NCBI GenBank assembly: GCA_963796155.1
Contig: CAWCKT010000024.1
Location: forward strand, 1-64,000
Length of the DNA: 64,000 nucleotides
DNA from: AP-15 sp963796155
GTDB taxonomy: Bacteria; Pseudomonadota; Alphaproteobacteria; ATCC43930; CGMCC-115725
Direction: 5' to 3'
Part shown: positions 16,243 through 24,603 of the stretch, piece by piece
Numbering within the stretch: the stretch's first letter is position 1
Layout: each line of letters starts with the position of its first letter
Position numbers and translations under genes: made by a program
The notes under the pieces: model-generated
Database searches by the model: none
What the model was told of the DNA's origin: nothing
The model's input: only the letters and a program-made list of their open reading frames with translations

Positions 16243-17814
16243 TCAGACAGCGTCGGCGACTTTCTGGCCGTTCGGGCTGCCGAGCCCGGTGCAGGCGTCC
16301 CATCCGGGAGCGGCCGCGAAGCTGCCGTTGTTGCCGTGGGTGATATCCCGCAGGGCACCCGGATGGCTGTAGAGAGCCGGGTTGATGAAGCCGACCGGAC
16401 TGGCCTTCGCCGCGTTTATCCGCGCAATCAAGCCGGCCCAGAGCGGAGCGACGGCGCTCGTTCCGCCGATTATCGTGTCGCTGCCGTCGACCCGGACGTC
16501 GTACCCGGTTTGCGGATCGGCATCGCCGCAGACATCCGGCACACCCCTCATTTGAAGCGGCGCAGTTCCACCGCTGGTCTCGGTGACGGTGAGGCCTTCC
16601 TGATAGGAAGGCAGCGCGAAGAAGCTGCTGACGCCGCCGCCGCCCGCTCCGGCATTGGGGCCGTCGTTCCACACCGTCTCGCTGGTGATCGATCCGCCGG
16701 AGGCTTGCAGGTTGGTTCCGCCGCATCCCAAAGAATGCGGGCTTGAAGCCGGGAAATCGACGTGATCGGCGCCATCATTCACGCCGTCGCTCGATCCGTT
16801 GTCCCCCGATGCCACGCACACTGTGACCCCCATCGCGGCGGCGGCCTGGATCGCCTCGTCGAGGGCCGTCATCGCCTGGGCGGTCCAATTGGATTCCGGT
16901 CCGCCCCAGCTGATCGAGATCACCGACGGCTTGTTCTTGGCATCATGCACCGCCGTGCTGACCGCGTCGCGGAAACCTGCGTCCGTATTGGGAGCGAAAT
17001 AGACGACGATCTTCGCCCCCGGCGCAATCGCCCCCGCCACCTCGATATCCAGCATGACCTCGCCGTCGGGGCCATTGGGATCTCCGGTGGGATTGTTGCG
17101 GCCATGGTCGACCGAGACTGCAGAAACGTTGGGCGACGCAATGTTGAGCTGGGAGAAGTATTTCTGCAGGTCGGCGGTGCGGTAGCCGCCGCCGAGCTCG
17201 ACGATGCCGATGCACTCACCATGCCCGGTTCCACTGGGAAAACCGTAGAGTGAGGCGAGCTCGGTGGGCGTGAACGAGGCGGAGTCGGCCGCCGCGGCGC
17301 GCCATTGCACATTGCCCTGCGGCGGGCGCACGCGAAACCGGGGATGCGCCTGCGGACGGTTGTCGAGACCAAGCACCGCCGTGACGACGCCATGCAGCTC
17401 GTCGGGCAAATGCACCGGTCCCGTCCTCCCGCGATAGGTGCCGCCGGGGTGCTCGAAGGTTTGCAGGTCCACCTCGAATGCGTCGTTGAACTGGGCAACC
17501 GTGCCGGAGAGGACGACGGTCCGGCGCGCCGCGTCCTCCTCGACGACAGCGAGACCATGAGCGTTGGCGAACTGCCTGACCACGGCGATGTCGGCGGGAT
17601 CGGCGCCAAATTGCTGCGCGAACTCCTCGCGGCTCAAGTGACGACCCGGGTGTTCACCCTTGGCCAGCTTGGCCACTCTGTCCTTCAGGGCATCGCTCCC
17701 GCGAAACCGCAGCAGCACGCTGACTTCGAGCCGCTCCGAGGGATCCGCCTTGCCGACGGAACGCGCTCCCCGCATTGGCTGTCTCTCGCTGCCGGTGAGT
17801 GGATGTCTCGGCAC
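16243..17814 (-). CDS. S53-family serine-carboxyl peptidase (sedolisin/kumamolisin-like) with activation domain
   Basis: 523 residues. Residues about 25-165 are a pro-kumamolisin activation domain (LEVSVLLRFRG at the start, FEVDLQTFEHPGGTYRGRTG near 125). The catalytic domain follows from about 185 (FTPTELASLYGFPSG). The S53 catalytic residues can be placed: Glu and Asp in the E-x3-D of GEVMLDIEVAGAIAPGA near residue 251-255, an oxyanion-type Asp in the ISWGG/SGDNGSS region, and the nucleophile Ser in GGTSAVAPLWAG near residue 450. Ca-binding would come from the C-terminal DACTGLGSPNG. No conventional signal peptide is seen at the N-terminus, so secretion is uncertain. Sedolisins act at acid pH. 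Confidence 0.92.
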   Translation of the reverse strand: MPRHPLTGSERQPMRGARSVGKADPSERLEVSVLLRFRGSDALKDRVAKLAKGEHPGRHLSREEFAQQFGADPADIAVVRQFANAHGLAVVEEDAARRTVVLSGTVAQFNDAFEVDLQTFEHPGGTYRGRTGPVHLPDELHGVVTAVLGLDNRPQAHPRFRVRPPQGNVQWRAAAADSASFTPTELASLYGFPSGTGHGECIGIVELGGGYRTADLQKYFSQLNIASPNVSAVSVDHGRNNPTGDPNGPDGEVMLDIEVAGAIAPGAKIVVYFAPNTDAGFRDAVSTAVHDAKNKPSVISISWGGPESNWTAQAMTALDEAIQAAAAMGVTVCVASGDNGSSDGVNDGADHVDFPASSPHSLGCGGTNLQASGGSITSETVWNDGPNAGAGGGGVSSFFALPSYQEGLTVTETSGGTAPLQMRGVPDVCGDADPQTGYDVRVDGSDTIIGGTSAVAPLWAGLIARINAAKASPVGFINPALYSHPGALRDITHGNNGSFAAAPGWDACTGLGSPNGQKVADAV

Positions 17815-17945
17815 GGCTGAATACTCCCTCCCGTTGCAAAACCCGAGTTAACCATAATACGACGACGATTTCATGGCGAGCCGCGGCCCCCGCTGGCGGG
17901 TGGGCCGAGCGGGGGCACCGGTCCGTAACAGAACCTCGTCGTGCC

Positions 17946-19232
17946 TTATGTCTGGCGCAGCACAGCTCTGCCTTCCGAGGCAGAGCGTCCGGGTGGCGCC
18001 ACCATCCGCCTGCGGTGAGCGCGCGGTCGCCGGTCACCGATCAGGGCGAGGACCACGGTCAGCACCATGAATACGACACTCATGCCAAACACCCAATGCG
18101 GTGCGCCGCGGTCCATGATCCAGCCGAACAGCATTGGTCCGATCATGCCGCCGGTGCTGAGACCGATCGAGACGATCCCGAACGCCCGCCCGACCGCACC
18201 CGCGGGCGCCGCCGCTCGCACCAGCATGTCGCGAGAGGGCATGATCATACCGGAAAGAAAACCGGCGATGCCCATCGCCGCGACCAGCAGCAGCGGTCCG
18301 AAGCCGATCGTCCCGACCAACAGGATGATGACCGCGTTGACCGCGAAACCGGCGGCGGCGAACTGGGCGTGGCGGCGCGTCCTGTCCGCGACGAAGCCGC
18401 CGCCCAGCACGCCAAAGGCGCTCGCCGTCAGGTAAGCGCTCAGCGCCAGATTCGCCGCCGAGAACGGCAGGCCGTAGGCAGTCATCAGTGCAACGACCGA
18501 AAAGTTGGTGATCCCGCTGCTCGACAGGCTGAGGAGGACGAAAAAGACGGTCAGGCCGAGAATCGCCGGGGTGAATACCGAGGATCTTTGCTCGCCTTCC
18601 GCCGCAGACCGATGGGCGATCGAGCGGGTCGCGTTCGGTCTGCTTTCGAGGGTCCGCGCCCAGGCGAGCGGCAGGGCCACCAGCGGCCCGACGAGGCCGG
18701 CGATGATGAGCGCGGTGCGAATTCCGGTCGTCGTGGCGAGAACCAGCATCACCGCCGGCGCGATCGCCCCGCCGAGCATGCCGGCGAAGGTGTGGACCGA
18801 AAAGGCGCGGCCGATGTGTGAGGGCGCGATCCTCGCCGAGAGGATCGCGTAATCGGCTGGGTGGTAGATAGCGTTGGCGATGCCGAGCAGGCCCGTCGCC
18901 GCCAGCAGCCATGCGTAGGAATCGGCGAGGCCGATCGAGGCGATCGCTAACCCGCCGAGGCAGAGCGCCGTGATCAACAGCCGCCGCGGCCCGAGATGAT
19001 CGGCGAGATAGCCCATCGGCAATTGTGTTGTCACCGAAACGACCGACCCGATGGTCAGGGCGAGGCCGAGCTCGACAAACCCGACGCCCCACCGTTGCTT
19101 CAGAAACAGAAACAGGGGCGGGAGCACCATCATGTGGAAGTGGCTGACGAAATGCGCGGTCGAGACCAGCCCGACTGCCTGCACTTCGCCGGCCCTGTCG
19201 ACCCGCGCGGCAATGGCCGCTTCCGTCGTCAT
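17946..19232 (-). CDS. MFS transporter, Fsr (fosmidomycin-resistance)-like
   Basis: 428 residues with about twelve hydrophobic spans. The first helix region STAHFVSHFHMMVLPPLFLF and the segment NAIYHPADYAILSARI near residue 115 are characteristic of the Fsr-like branch of the major facilitator superfamily, where an 'H-P-x-x' motif after helix 4 is conserved. The loop 2-3 motif appears as GYLADHLGPRRLL. It is expected to export small molecules by proton antiport; the substrate is unknown. It stands alone between the sedolisin and a repeat-rich stretch. Confidence 0.88.
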   Translation of the reverse strand: MTTEAAIAARVDRAGEVQAVGLVSTAHFVSHFHMMVLPPLFLFLKQRWGVGFVELGLALTIGSVVSVTTQLPMGYLADHLGPRRLLITALCLGGLAIASIGLADSYAWLLAATGLLGIANAIYHPADYAILSARIAPSHIGRAFSVHTFAGMLGGAIAPAVMLVLATTTGIRTALIIAGLVGPLVALPLAWARTLESRPNATRSIAHRSAAEGEQRSSVFTPAILGLTVFFVLLSLSSSGITNFSVVALMTAYGLPFSAANLALSAYLTASAFGVLGGGFVADRTRRHAQFAAAGFAVNAVIILLVGTIGFGPLLLVAAMGIAGFLSGMIMPSRDMLVRAAAPAGAVGRAFGIVSIGLSTGGMIGPMLFGWIMDRGAPHWVFGMSVVFMVLTVVLALIGDRRPRAHRRRMVAPPGRSASEGRAVLRQT

Positions 19233-19388
19233 TCAGCTGCCCTTCTCCAATCCCGACACCGGATCAGCATAACCGAGACCCCGTTCGATCAACAATCAAG
19301 GCTCAATCGTTACCCACCGAGCCGGCGCTCCGGGCTGCCGCCGGTCGCAATGTGCAGTTGAATAGGTCGATCGGCAGTGGGCAAATCT

Positions 19389-19428
19389 GCAGAGGATCTG
19401 CAGCAGAACCTCTCCTTGAGGTTGAAAT
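19389..19428. repeat. Short dispersed repeat, copy 2 (partner at 4921-4960)
   Basis: Same orientation as the copy near the DUF5681 remnant. Shared core GGATCTGCAGCA, then CTCTCCT and GGTTG. It lies 85 bp from the second repeat type at 19513, so both may belong to one module. Confidence 0.45.
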
Positions 19429-19512
19429 GCTCATCGAGATCATTTTCGAACGGCCCCGGCGCCCGACCTACGATCCGCAGATCGATTCCGACCGACCCTT
19501 CCCCAAAAGGGC

Positions 19513-19582
19513 CCGCTGTTTCCGCTGTTTTTACAGGAAATTATCAGCGACGGACCGCTCCTCGCCGCAGAAATCCTCGACC
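19513..19582 (+). repeat. 70-bp dispersed repeat, copy A (inverted partner at 36394-36464)
   Basis: The reverse complement of 36394-36464 aligns over the full 70 bp with about five mismatches and one 1-base gap. The longest shared run includes TGCTG/CGCTG followed by TTTTTACAGGAAATTA and then CAGCGACGGACCGCT. The two copies are in opposite orientation about 16.8 kb apart. Neither lies in a gene. Confidence 0.8.
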
Positions 19583-19793
19583 GCCGGCGGCCTGCGAAAA
19601 AAAAACAGCGGGATGTCAGCCGATGCCGGGCGGTCCGTCTGTCCGTTAACAAAAACAAAGCTGCGATCCTGGCGTACATGGCTGCGCTCGTCCGAATCAG
19701 GATGTTGCGATAATAGTATTATATGGCAAAATAGTCAATGAGTAAATGCTATTTACCCACTATCCGCTCTGGCTGCCGGCTGCTCAGGCGCCG

Positions 19794-20609
19794 TCATGCG
19801 GATGCGGCGAGCTCGGATTTCAGCCGGTCGTATTCGGCGCGCACTGCGTCGACGCCATAGGCGCGCTCGAGCCTGCGGACCGTGAAATGGCCCCGCGCCA
19901 AGTCCTGAAAATGCTCGACGAAAGCGAGGTTGACGGCGGCGCCGCCCAGTGCCCCGACGACCGCTACGGCCTGCGCCATCACCTTCTCGGTCACGACCAT
20001 GCCAAACCGCGAGGCGATCTGGGCGAGGAAGCGCACGACAACCGGTGCACCCTCGCGCACCGCACCCTTGTCGAGCGCGAAATCGGCGACCTCGACGGCC
20101 CCTCTGGCGAGCAGAGCGCGGACGGCGAAATAGTCGCTTTCCGGCCCTTCGCGGTTGGGCGCCGAGGCGCCCAACGCCAACACCTCGAGGCAGGCGAGCC
20201 CGATCCGCGGATCGGCGAGGTCTTCGCCTTCCTTTTGAGCGATCGCAGCGATGGCGCGCAGCATGATCGTGGTCGAAACCGGCAGCTCGACCGCGAGCGC
20301 GGCAACGCCGAACGCGCCGCCGATTGCCCCGGAGGCGCAGGCCAGCGCCGAGTGAAGCGCTCGTCCACTGGCGAGCCTTCCTCCGGCAAGCCGGCTGTCG
20401 CGCAGGCTGAAGAGGGCGATGTCGAGCGCGCCTTCTAGGGCCCGCCCGGTCGCCTTGGCAACCGCGGTGGATGCAGGAGCCGGCAGCGCTCGCCATACCA
20501 GACCGACCGGCTTGCCGGCGAGTGCCGCAACGCGGCCGGCAAAACTCGGTCGTTCGAGCCGGCGCACCGCGGCGGTCAGAGCTTCGCGATCTGAATCGGA
20601 AAAAGACAT
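19794..20609 (-). CDS. EcsC-family protein
   Basis: 271 residues from ATG 20609 (20618 is an alternative). The family pattern is visible: a basic/Leu start VRRLERPSFAGRVAALAGKP, a central small-residue region GAIGGAFGVAALAVELPVST near residue 115 with TTIMLRAIAAIA directly after, and LACLEVLALGAS. EcsC proteins are often encoded with membrane or transport genes and their function is not established. The phasin gene lies 31 bp upstream on the same strand, so the pair is probably co-transcribed. Confidence 0.82.
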   Translation of the reverse strand: MSFSDSDREALTAAVRRLERPSFAGRVAALAGKPVGLVWRALPAPASTAVAKATGRALEGALDIALFSLRDSRLAGGRLASGRALHSALACASGAIGGAFGVAALAVELPVSTTIMLRAIAAIAQKEGEDLADPRIGLACLEVLALGASAPNREGPESDYFAVRALLARGAVEVADFALDKGAVREGAPVVVRFLAQIASRFGMVVTEKVMAQAVAVVGALGGAAVNLAFVEHFQDLARGHFTVRRLERAYGVDAVRAEYDRLKSELAASA

Positions 20610-20640
20610 CGCCCACAATTCTCGCCATCGAGGCCGAGGG

Positions 20641-21006
20641 TCACCGCCGGTCCTTTTCGGTGCTCGCTTCCCCTCCCGCTTCCCGGATCGCGTCGATTGA
20701 GCGCGCCACCATCCGGTTGCTGATCTCGGCGAGCTTGGTGCTCTGGTCGAGGAAGGCCTGCAGATGTCCGCGCATCAGCTCGGCCTGGACGCCGAGCATG
20801 TCGTTGAAAGTTTGGCATTTCAGCAGCGCCTCGGTCGCCTCCGTCGTGCGCTCCATGACTTGCTGAGCGTAGTCCGCCCAGGCTTGGGCTATGTCCTGCA
20901 GCCCTGCGGCTACCGTGGAACCTGCATCCGTCGCTGCCTTGACGCCGGCCTCCGCGGTTTTTCCATTCTTCGTGCCGCCTCGGCCCTCTCGCGTTGACTT
21001 CACCAT
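20641..21006 (-). CDS. Phasin-family protein
   Basis: 121 residues from ATG 21006, seven bases after GGGAGGA. Fully helical, with Ala/Glu-rich amphipathic repeats: AGLQDIAQAWADYAQQVMER, then ATEALLKCQTFNDMLGVQAE and SNRMVARSIDAIREAG. The W-x-D-Y and 'V-Q-x-E-L-x-R' features match the phasin_2-like group that coats polyhydroxyalkanoate granules. A PHB depolymerase gene lies 22 kb away in the same window, so the cell evidently makes PHA. The EcsC gene follows. Confidence 0.82.
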   Translation of the reverse strand: MVKSTREGRGGTKNGKTAEAGVKAATDAGSTVAAGLQDIAQAWADYAQQVMERTTEATEALLKCQTFNDMLGVQAELMRGHLQAFLDQSTKLAEISNRMVARSIDAIREAGGEASTEKDRR

Positions 21007-21128
21007 GGACATTCCTCCCTTCTCGAACCCTTTGCCCTAGAGATGGGAACTCGCAAGGGGTCGCGCTTGCCTCCCCCGCCGACATCGCGCTACTCGTTCC
21101 GCCGGCAAACCGAGGCGGAGGAAACCAG

Positions 21129-22625
21129 ATGATCGCGGGCGAGTTCGATGTCGTCGTCGTCGGGGCCGGCAATGCCGGCATGTGCGCGGCACTGGCGGCC
21201 CGCGGGCAGGGGGCCCGCGTCCTCGTCCTCGAAGCCGCACCCTTCGACGAGCGCGGCGGCAACAGCCGCTATACCGCGGGCGCGCTGCGCTTTGTCTATA
21301 ACGGCGTCGACGACCTCTTGAAGCTCTGCGAACTCAGCGAGACCGAGCTCGCGACCAGCGATTTCGGCACCTACACCTCCGACAAATACTACGACGACCT
21401 CGGGCGGCTCACAGACTATCGCAGCAACCCCGACATGGCTGAGCTGCTGGTCACCAAGAGCCAGGAGACGCTGCTCTGGATGCGCAGCCAGGGCATCCGC
21501 TTTGCCCCGATGTATTCGCGCCAGGCCTTCAAGCACGAGGGCAAGTTCGTCTTCTGGGGCGGGTTGGCTCTCGAAGCCTGGGGCGGCGGGCCGGGGCTGG
21601 TCGAAGGCCTCTTCAAGGCCGCCGAGGAGCGGCAGATCCAAATCGCCTACGAAGCGCGCGGCGAGACGCTGATCGCCGACGACGATGGCGTGCATGGCGT
21701 CGTCGCCAAGGTCGAAGGGAGAACAACACAAATCCCGGCGAAGGCTGTGATCCTCGCCTGCGGTGGGTTCGAGGCCAATGCCGAGATGCGCACCCGCTAT
21801 CTCGGCCCCGGCTGGGATCTCGCCAAGGTGCGCGGCACCCGGTTCAACACTGGCGCCGGCATCAAAATGGCCCTCGACATCGGTGCGATGCCCTACGGCA
21901 ACTGGTCGGGCTGCCATGCCGTCGGCTGGGACTACAACGCCCCCGAATTCGGCGACCTCGCGGTCGGCGACAACTTCCAGAAGCACAGCTATCCGTTCGC
22001 CATTATGGTCAACGCCGACGGTGTGCGCTTTTGCGACGAGGGTGCCGATTTCCGCAACTACACCTATGCCAAATACGGCCGGCTGATCCTCGAGCAGCCG
22101 CATCAATTCGCCTGGCAGATCTTCGACCAGCAGACCGTGCATCTGCAGCGCGACGAGTACCGCATCCGCCAGGTCACCAAGGTCACCGCCGACACGGTCG
22201 AGGGGCTGGCGGACAAGATGGCCGAATATGCCCCGGTCGATAAGCCGCAGTTTCTCGAAACCGTCCGCGCGTTCAACGCCGCGGTGCAGAAGGAGGTGCC
22301 GTACAATCCGACGGTCAAGGACGGCCGCGGTACCATTGGCATCACGCCGCCCAAGACCAACTGGGCGATGACGATCGAAAAGCCGCCCTTCGAGGCCTAC
22401 TGCACGACCTGCGGCGTCACCTTCACCTTTGGCGGCTTGCGCATCGACACCGACGGTCGCGTGCTCGACACCGCGCAACGACCGATTCCCGGCCTCTATG
22501 CCGCGGGAGAGCTCGTCGGCGGGCTGTTCTATTTCAATTATCCGGGGGGCACCGGGCTGGTCTCGGGCTCGGTGTTCGGCAAGATCGCGGGCACGTCAGC
22601 CGGTAAGCAAGCCAACCCGAGCTGA
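21129..22625 (+). CDS. FAD-dependent tricarballylate dehydrogenase-like oxidoreductase
   Basis: 498 residues from ATG 21129 with GGAGG upstream. The FAD-binding Rossmann motif is at the N-terminus (VVVVGAGNAGMCAALAA). GGNSRYTAGALRFVY is the conserved 'G-G-N-S-x-x-T-x-G-A' of the TcuA group. Near the C-terminus CTTCGVTFTFGGLRIDTDGR and GLYAAGELVGGLFYFNYPGG are the substrate-cap and second FAD contacts of the fumarate-reductase/KsdD superfamily. TcuA oxidises tricarballylate to cis-aconitate; this protein shares its motifs but tcuB/tcuC are not adjacent, so substrate is inferred only to subfamily. Divergent from the phasin. Confidence 0.85.
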   Translation: MIAGEFDVVVVGAGNAGMCAALAARGQGARVLVLEAAPFDERGGNSRYTAGALRFVYNGVDDLLKLCELSETELATSDFGTYTSDKYYDDLGRLTDYRSNPDMAELLVTKSQETLLWMRSQGIRFAPMYSRQAFKHEGKFVFWGGLALEAWGGGPGLVEGLFKAAEERQIQIAYEARGETLIADDDGVHGVVAKVEGRTTQIPAKAVILACGGFEANAEMRTRYLGPGWDLAKVRGTRFNTGAGIKMALDIGAMPYGNWSGCHAVGWDYNAPEFGDLAVGDNFQKHSYPFAIMVNADGVRFCDEGADFRNYTYAKYGRLILEQPHQFAWQIFDQQTVHLQRDEYRIRQVTKVTADTVEGLADKMAEYAPVDKPQFLETVRAFNAAVQKEVPYNPTVKDGRGTIGITPPKTNWAMTIEKPPFEAYCTTCGVTFTFGGLRIDTDGRVLDTAQRPIPGLYAAGELVGGLFYFNYPGGTGLVSGSVFGKIAGTSAGKQANPS

Positions 22626-22749
22626 TTTTATTTCACCAGTGAGGCGGTGAGGCGAAGCGACCAAGAACGCTTTAACGCAGAGGACGCAAAGCTTGGCGCA
22701 AAGGTCGCAGCAGAGATCGGCGGGCGGCTCGGCGATCGAGGCTTCCATC

Positions 22750-23787
22750 ATGGTGCGAACGGGCAAGGTAGCGGCTTCTCGCGGGTCGGGTCCCGGTCTC
22801 CAAGTCACGCGTCTCGCGGCATCGCTGCTCCTCGCTGCACTAACACCTGCGACGGCGGTGGCGCAGCGGACGCCGCAACCGATTTTCACCGAACTCTTCG
22901 CCTACGACCCGGCCGAGCCGTCGCAGTTGCTCGGGAAGTGGCGGATCTCCAGTCAGCTCGACAGCAAGCTGCAGCCACTGCGCGTCGGCGTCGTCAAGGA
23001 CCCGATCGGCAAGACGGTAGGCCGCGTCACGGTGCAGGAGGGCGACGGGCTCGACGGCGCGAGCCAGGCGATGCTGCAGGCCAGGCGCTATGTCTGCGAC
23101 AGCGAGGGCTCGCGCGCCGCAGCGCTGGAGGCCGAGCCTGGCGGCGTGGTGCCCAGCGAGCGGGCGGAGATCCAGGTGAGATCCGACCGCGCGAGCGGCG
23201 CCGGCGAGCTGGTGAAATTCGGCCAGCCCGTGTGGTACCGTTTTTCGTTCAAGATCGCCGGTGACTGGCCGCAGGACGTTCCGGGGGCGGGACGCCGGCT
23301 TTGCCGCACGGTCATCCATCAGATCAAGCAGGATTCCTTCAAGGGCGGCAAGTCGTGCGACGCCAGCCCCTTCTTCAAGATCGAGGCGCGGCCGCTCGGC
23401 GAGCGCGTGCGCTTTTTCGCGCAGGTGGCCGCCGGCGCACCCTGCGCCGAGCCGCCGATCGTGAGGCGCACAAAGATCTGCCGGCGCGACCTGCCGCGGG
23501 AGAGCTGGACCACGGTGCAGGTGCGCCTCAATCCCGCCCATGACGCCAGCGGCCGCGTCGACATCTGGCTCAACGGCGCGTTCTGCGGCGCCTACCAGGG
23601 ACCCATGGCCGATCCCGACCGTGGCGCCCATCGCAACGGTGCGCCCTTCATCAACGCACAACCGCGCTTCGGCATCTACCGCGACTGGCGCGCGGAGACC
23701 CAGACGATCTATTTCGACAAGATCATGTTCTGGAACGCCGACCCGGCGGGACACCCGGACTGGAGCGTGAGTCCGCTGCCGGGATAA
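22750..23787 (+). CDS. Secreted polysaccharide lyase-like protein
   Basis: 345 residues from ATG 22750. An N-terminal signal peptide is seen (RLAASLLLAALTPATAVAQ). The mature part resembles the heparin-lyase-I-like jelly roll family: ERAEIQVRSDRASG, then WYRFSFKIAGDWP, RTVIHQIKQDSFKGG, PFFKIEARPLGERV, WTTVQVRLNPAHDASGRVDI and FGIYRDW. Those are the ordered strands of the fold; several Cys could form disulfides in the periplasm. It may depolymerise an acidic polysaccharide, or be a non-enzymatic relative, since catalytic residues could not be matched confidently. A frame-consistent ATG at 22693 would add 19 residues without similarity. Confidence 0.7.
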   Translation: MVRTGKVAASRGSGPGLQVTRLAASLLLAALTPATAVAQRTPQPIFTELFAYDPAEPSQLLGKWRISSQLDSKLQPLRVGVVKDPIGKTVGRVTVQEGDGLDGASQAMLQARRYVCDSEGSRAAALEAEPGGVVPSERAEIQVRSDRASGAGELVKFGQPVWYRFSFKIAGDWPQDVPGAGRRLCRTVIHQIKQDSFKGGKSCDASPFFKIEARPLGERVRFFAQVAAGAPCAEPPIVRRTKICRRDLPRESWTTVQVRLNPAHDASGRVDIWLNGAFCGAYQGPMADPDRGAHRNGAPFINAQPRFGIYRDWRAETQTIYFDKIMFWNADPAGHPDWSVSPLPG

Positions 23788-23812
23788 GAGCCGATGCGGC
23801 CCCGACCCGGGG

Positions 23813-24091
23813 ACAGCTCCTCTTCATTGTCGCGGCTCGCGACAAGGGTGCGTCCATCGGCGAGCACGACCTGAGCGGCCAGTAGATTGTCGAGTGCCAA
23901 CCCGAAGCGGCCGATCAACGGGCAGTAGCCGCCGCCCAGCGTCAGCCCGGCCATGCCGACGGCGCGCATGGGCCCACCGGCTGTGCCCAGATCGCGGTCG
24001 CGGCGGCGTAGCCGTCCTCACCCGGCAGCGAGACACGGCCGCACAATTGTCCGCCAGGCGAGCGAAGTGTTCGTTCGATCTGATCAGGCAT
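23813..24091 (-). pseudogene. Remnant of a FAD-linked (BBE-type) oxidase
   Basis: On the minus strand LCGRVSLPGEDGYAAATAIW (the start of the oxidase family) is followed directly, in another frame, by AVGMAGLTLGGGYCPLIGRF and DNLLAAQVVLADGRTLVASR. The latter are the second FAD-binding motif and 'D-N-L-x-x-x-x-V-x-A-D-G' of berberine-bridge-type enzymes. About 60-70 residues normally found between these blocks are missing, the frames differ, and the long C-terminal domain is absent. So this is a deleted and truncated gene fragment. Confidence 0.7.
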
Positions 24092-24125
24092 TGGATCTAT
24101 CTCCGGTCTGACCGCGTAGACTTCG

Positions 24126-24603
24126 TCATTGGCCGGCAAGCTGGCGAAACCGCTCCAATGCCGCCTCCGCCAGCGCGCAGGTCAGGGCCTCGGCCGGCAT
24201 TTCTCGACCCAGCGGTGCCGCTTGCCCCGCCCAGTGCGGCGAAAACTCGCGGCTGCCTTGTTGCTCCGCCTTTCTCCGCAGCGGTACCAAGGCCAGCATC
24301 GGCATCGGGAAGTCTGGCGTCATCCCATAAAGCGGGCCGAGTTCACGGGTCAGCTGATTGGAAAGGGCGCGTGCCGGGCGTCCGGTAAAGACGTCGGTCA
24401 ATACCGTCGTGTCCGCACGCGCCTGGCGCAGCGCGTCACTATAGAGCGGTGGGACCGCCGCCTCCGGACAGAAGAGGTAAGCGGTCCCGATTTGGACCCC
24501 CGCGGCACCGAGCGCGAAGGCAGCCGCAATCCCACGTCCGTCGGCTATTCCACCCGCGGCGATAATCGGCACGCCGACGGCATCGGCGACGCCCCGGCGA
24601 GAT
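24126..24603 (-). pseudogene. C-terminal part of a nitronate monooxygenase-like gene
   Basis: The frame ending at 24126 reads VADAVGVPIIAAGGIADGRG, then FALGAAGVQIGTAYLFCPEA and VFTGRPARALSNQLTRELGP. These are the phosphate-binding and C-terminal motifs of the nitronate monooxygenase/2-nitropropane dioxygenase FMN TIM barrel. The first ~200 residues, including the catalytic His region, are absent: upstream of about 24603 the sequence is the 3' end of the molybdenum hydroxylase gene. No start codon for a shorter functional form is apparent. About 155 residues remain. Confidence 0.75.

Larger units (their letters stand above)
19233..19793. other. Gene-free stretch carrying two dispersed repeats
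   Basis: 560 bp between the MFS gene and EcsC. It holds the copy at 19389-19428 and the copy at 19513-19582 (described separately). An oligo-A run lies near 19599-19607, and an A/T-rich tail at 19710-19740 has TAATAGTATTATATGG. No frame shows protein-family features. Confidence 0.45.

Noticed and set aside
22670..22725. Near-tandem ACGCAGAGGACGCAAAG / GCGCAAAGGTCGCAGCAG motifs
   Set aside because: Looks like a common dispersed intergenic sequence, but the units are too imperfect and too few to call a repeat array or CRISPR.
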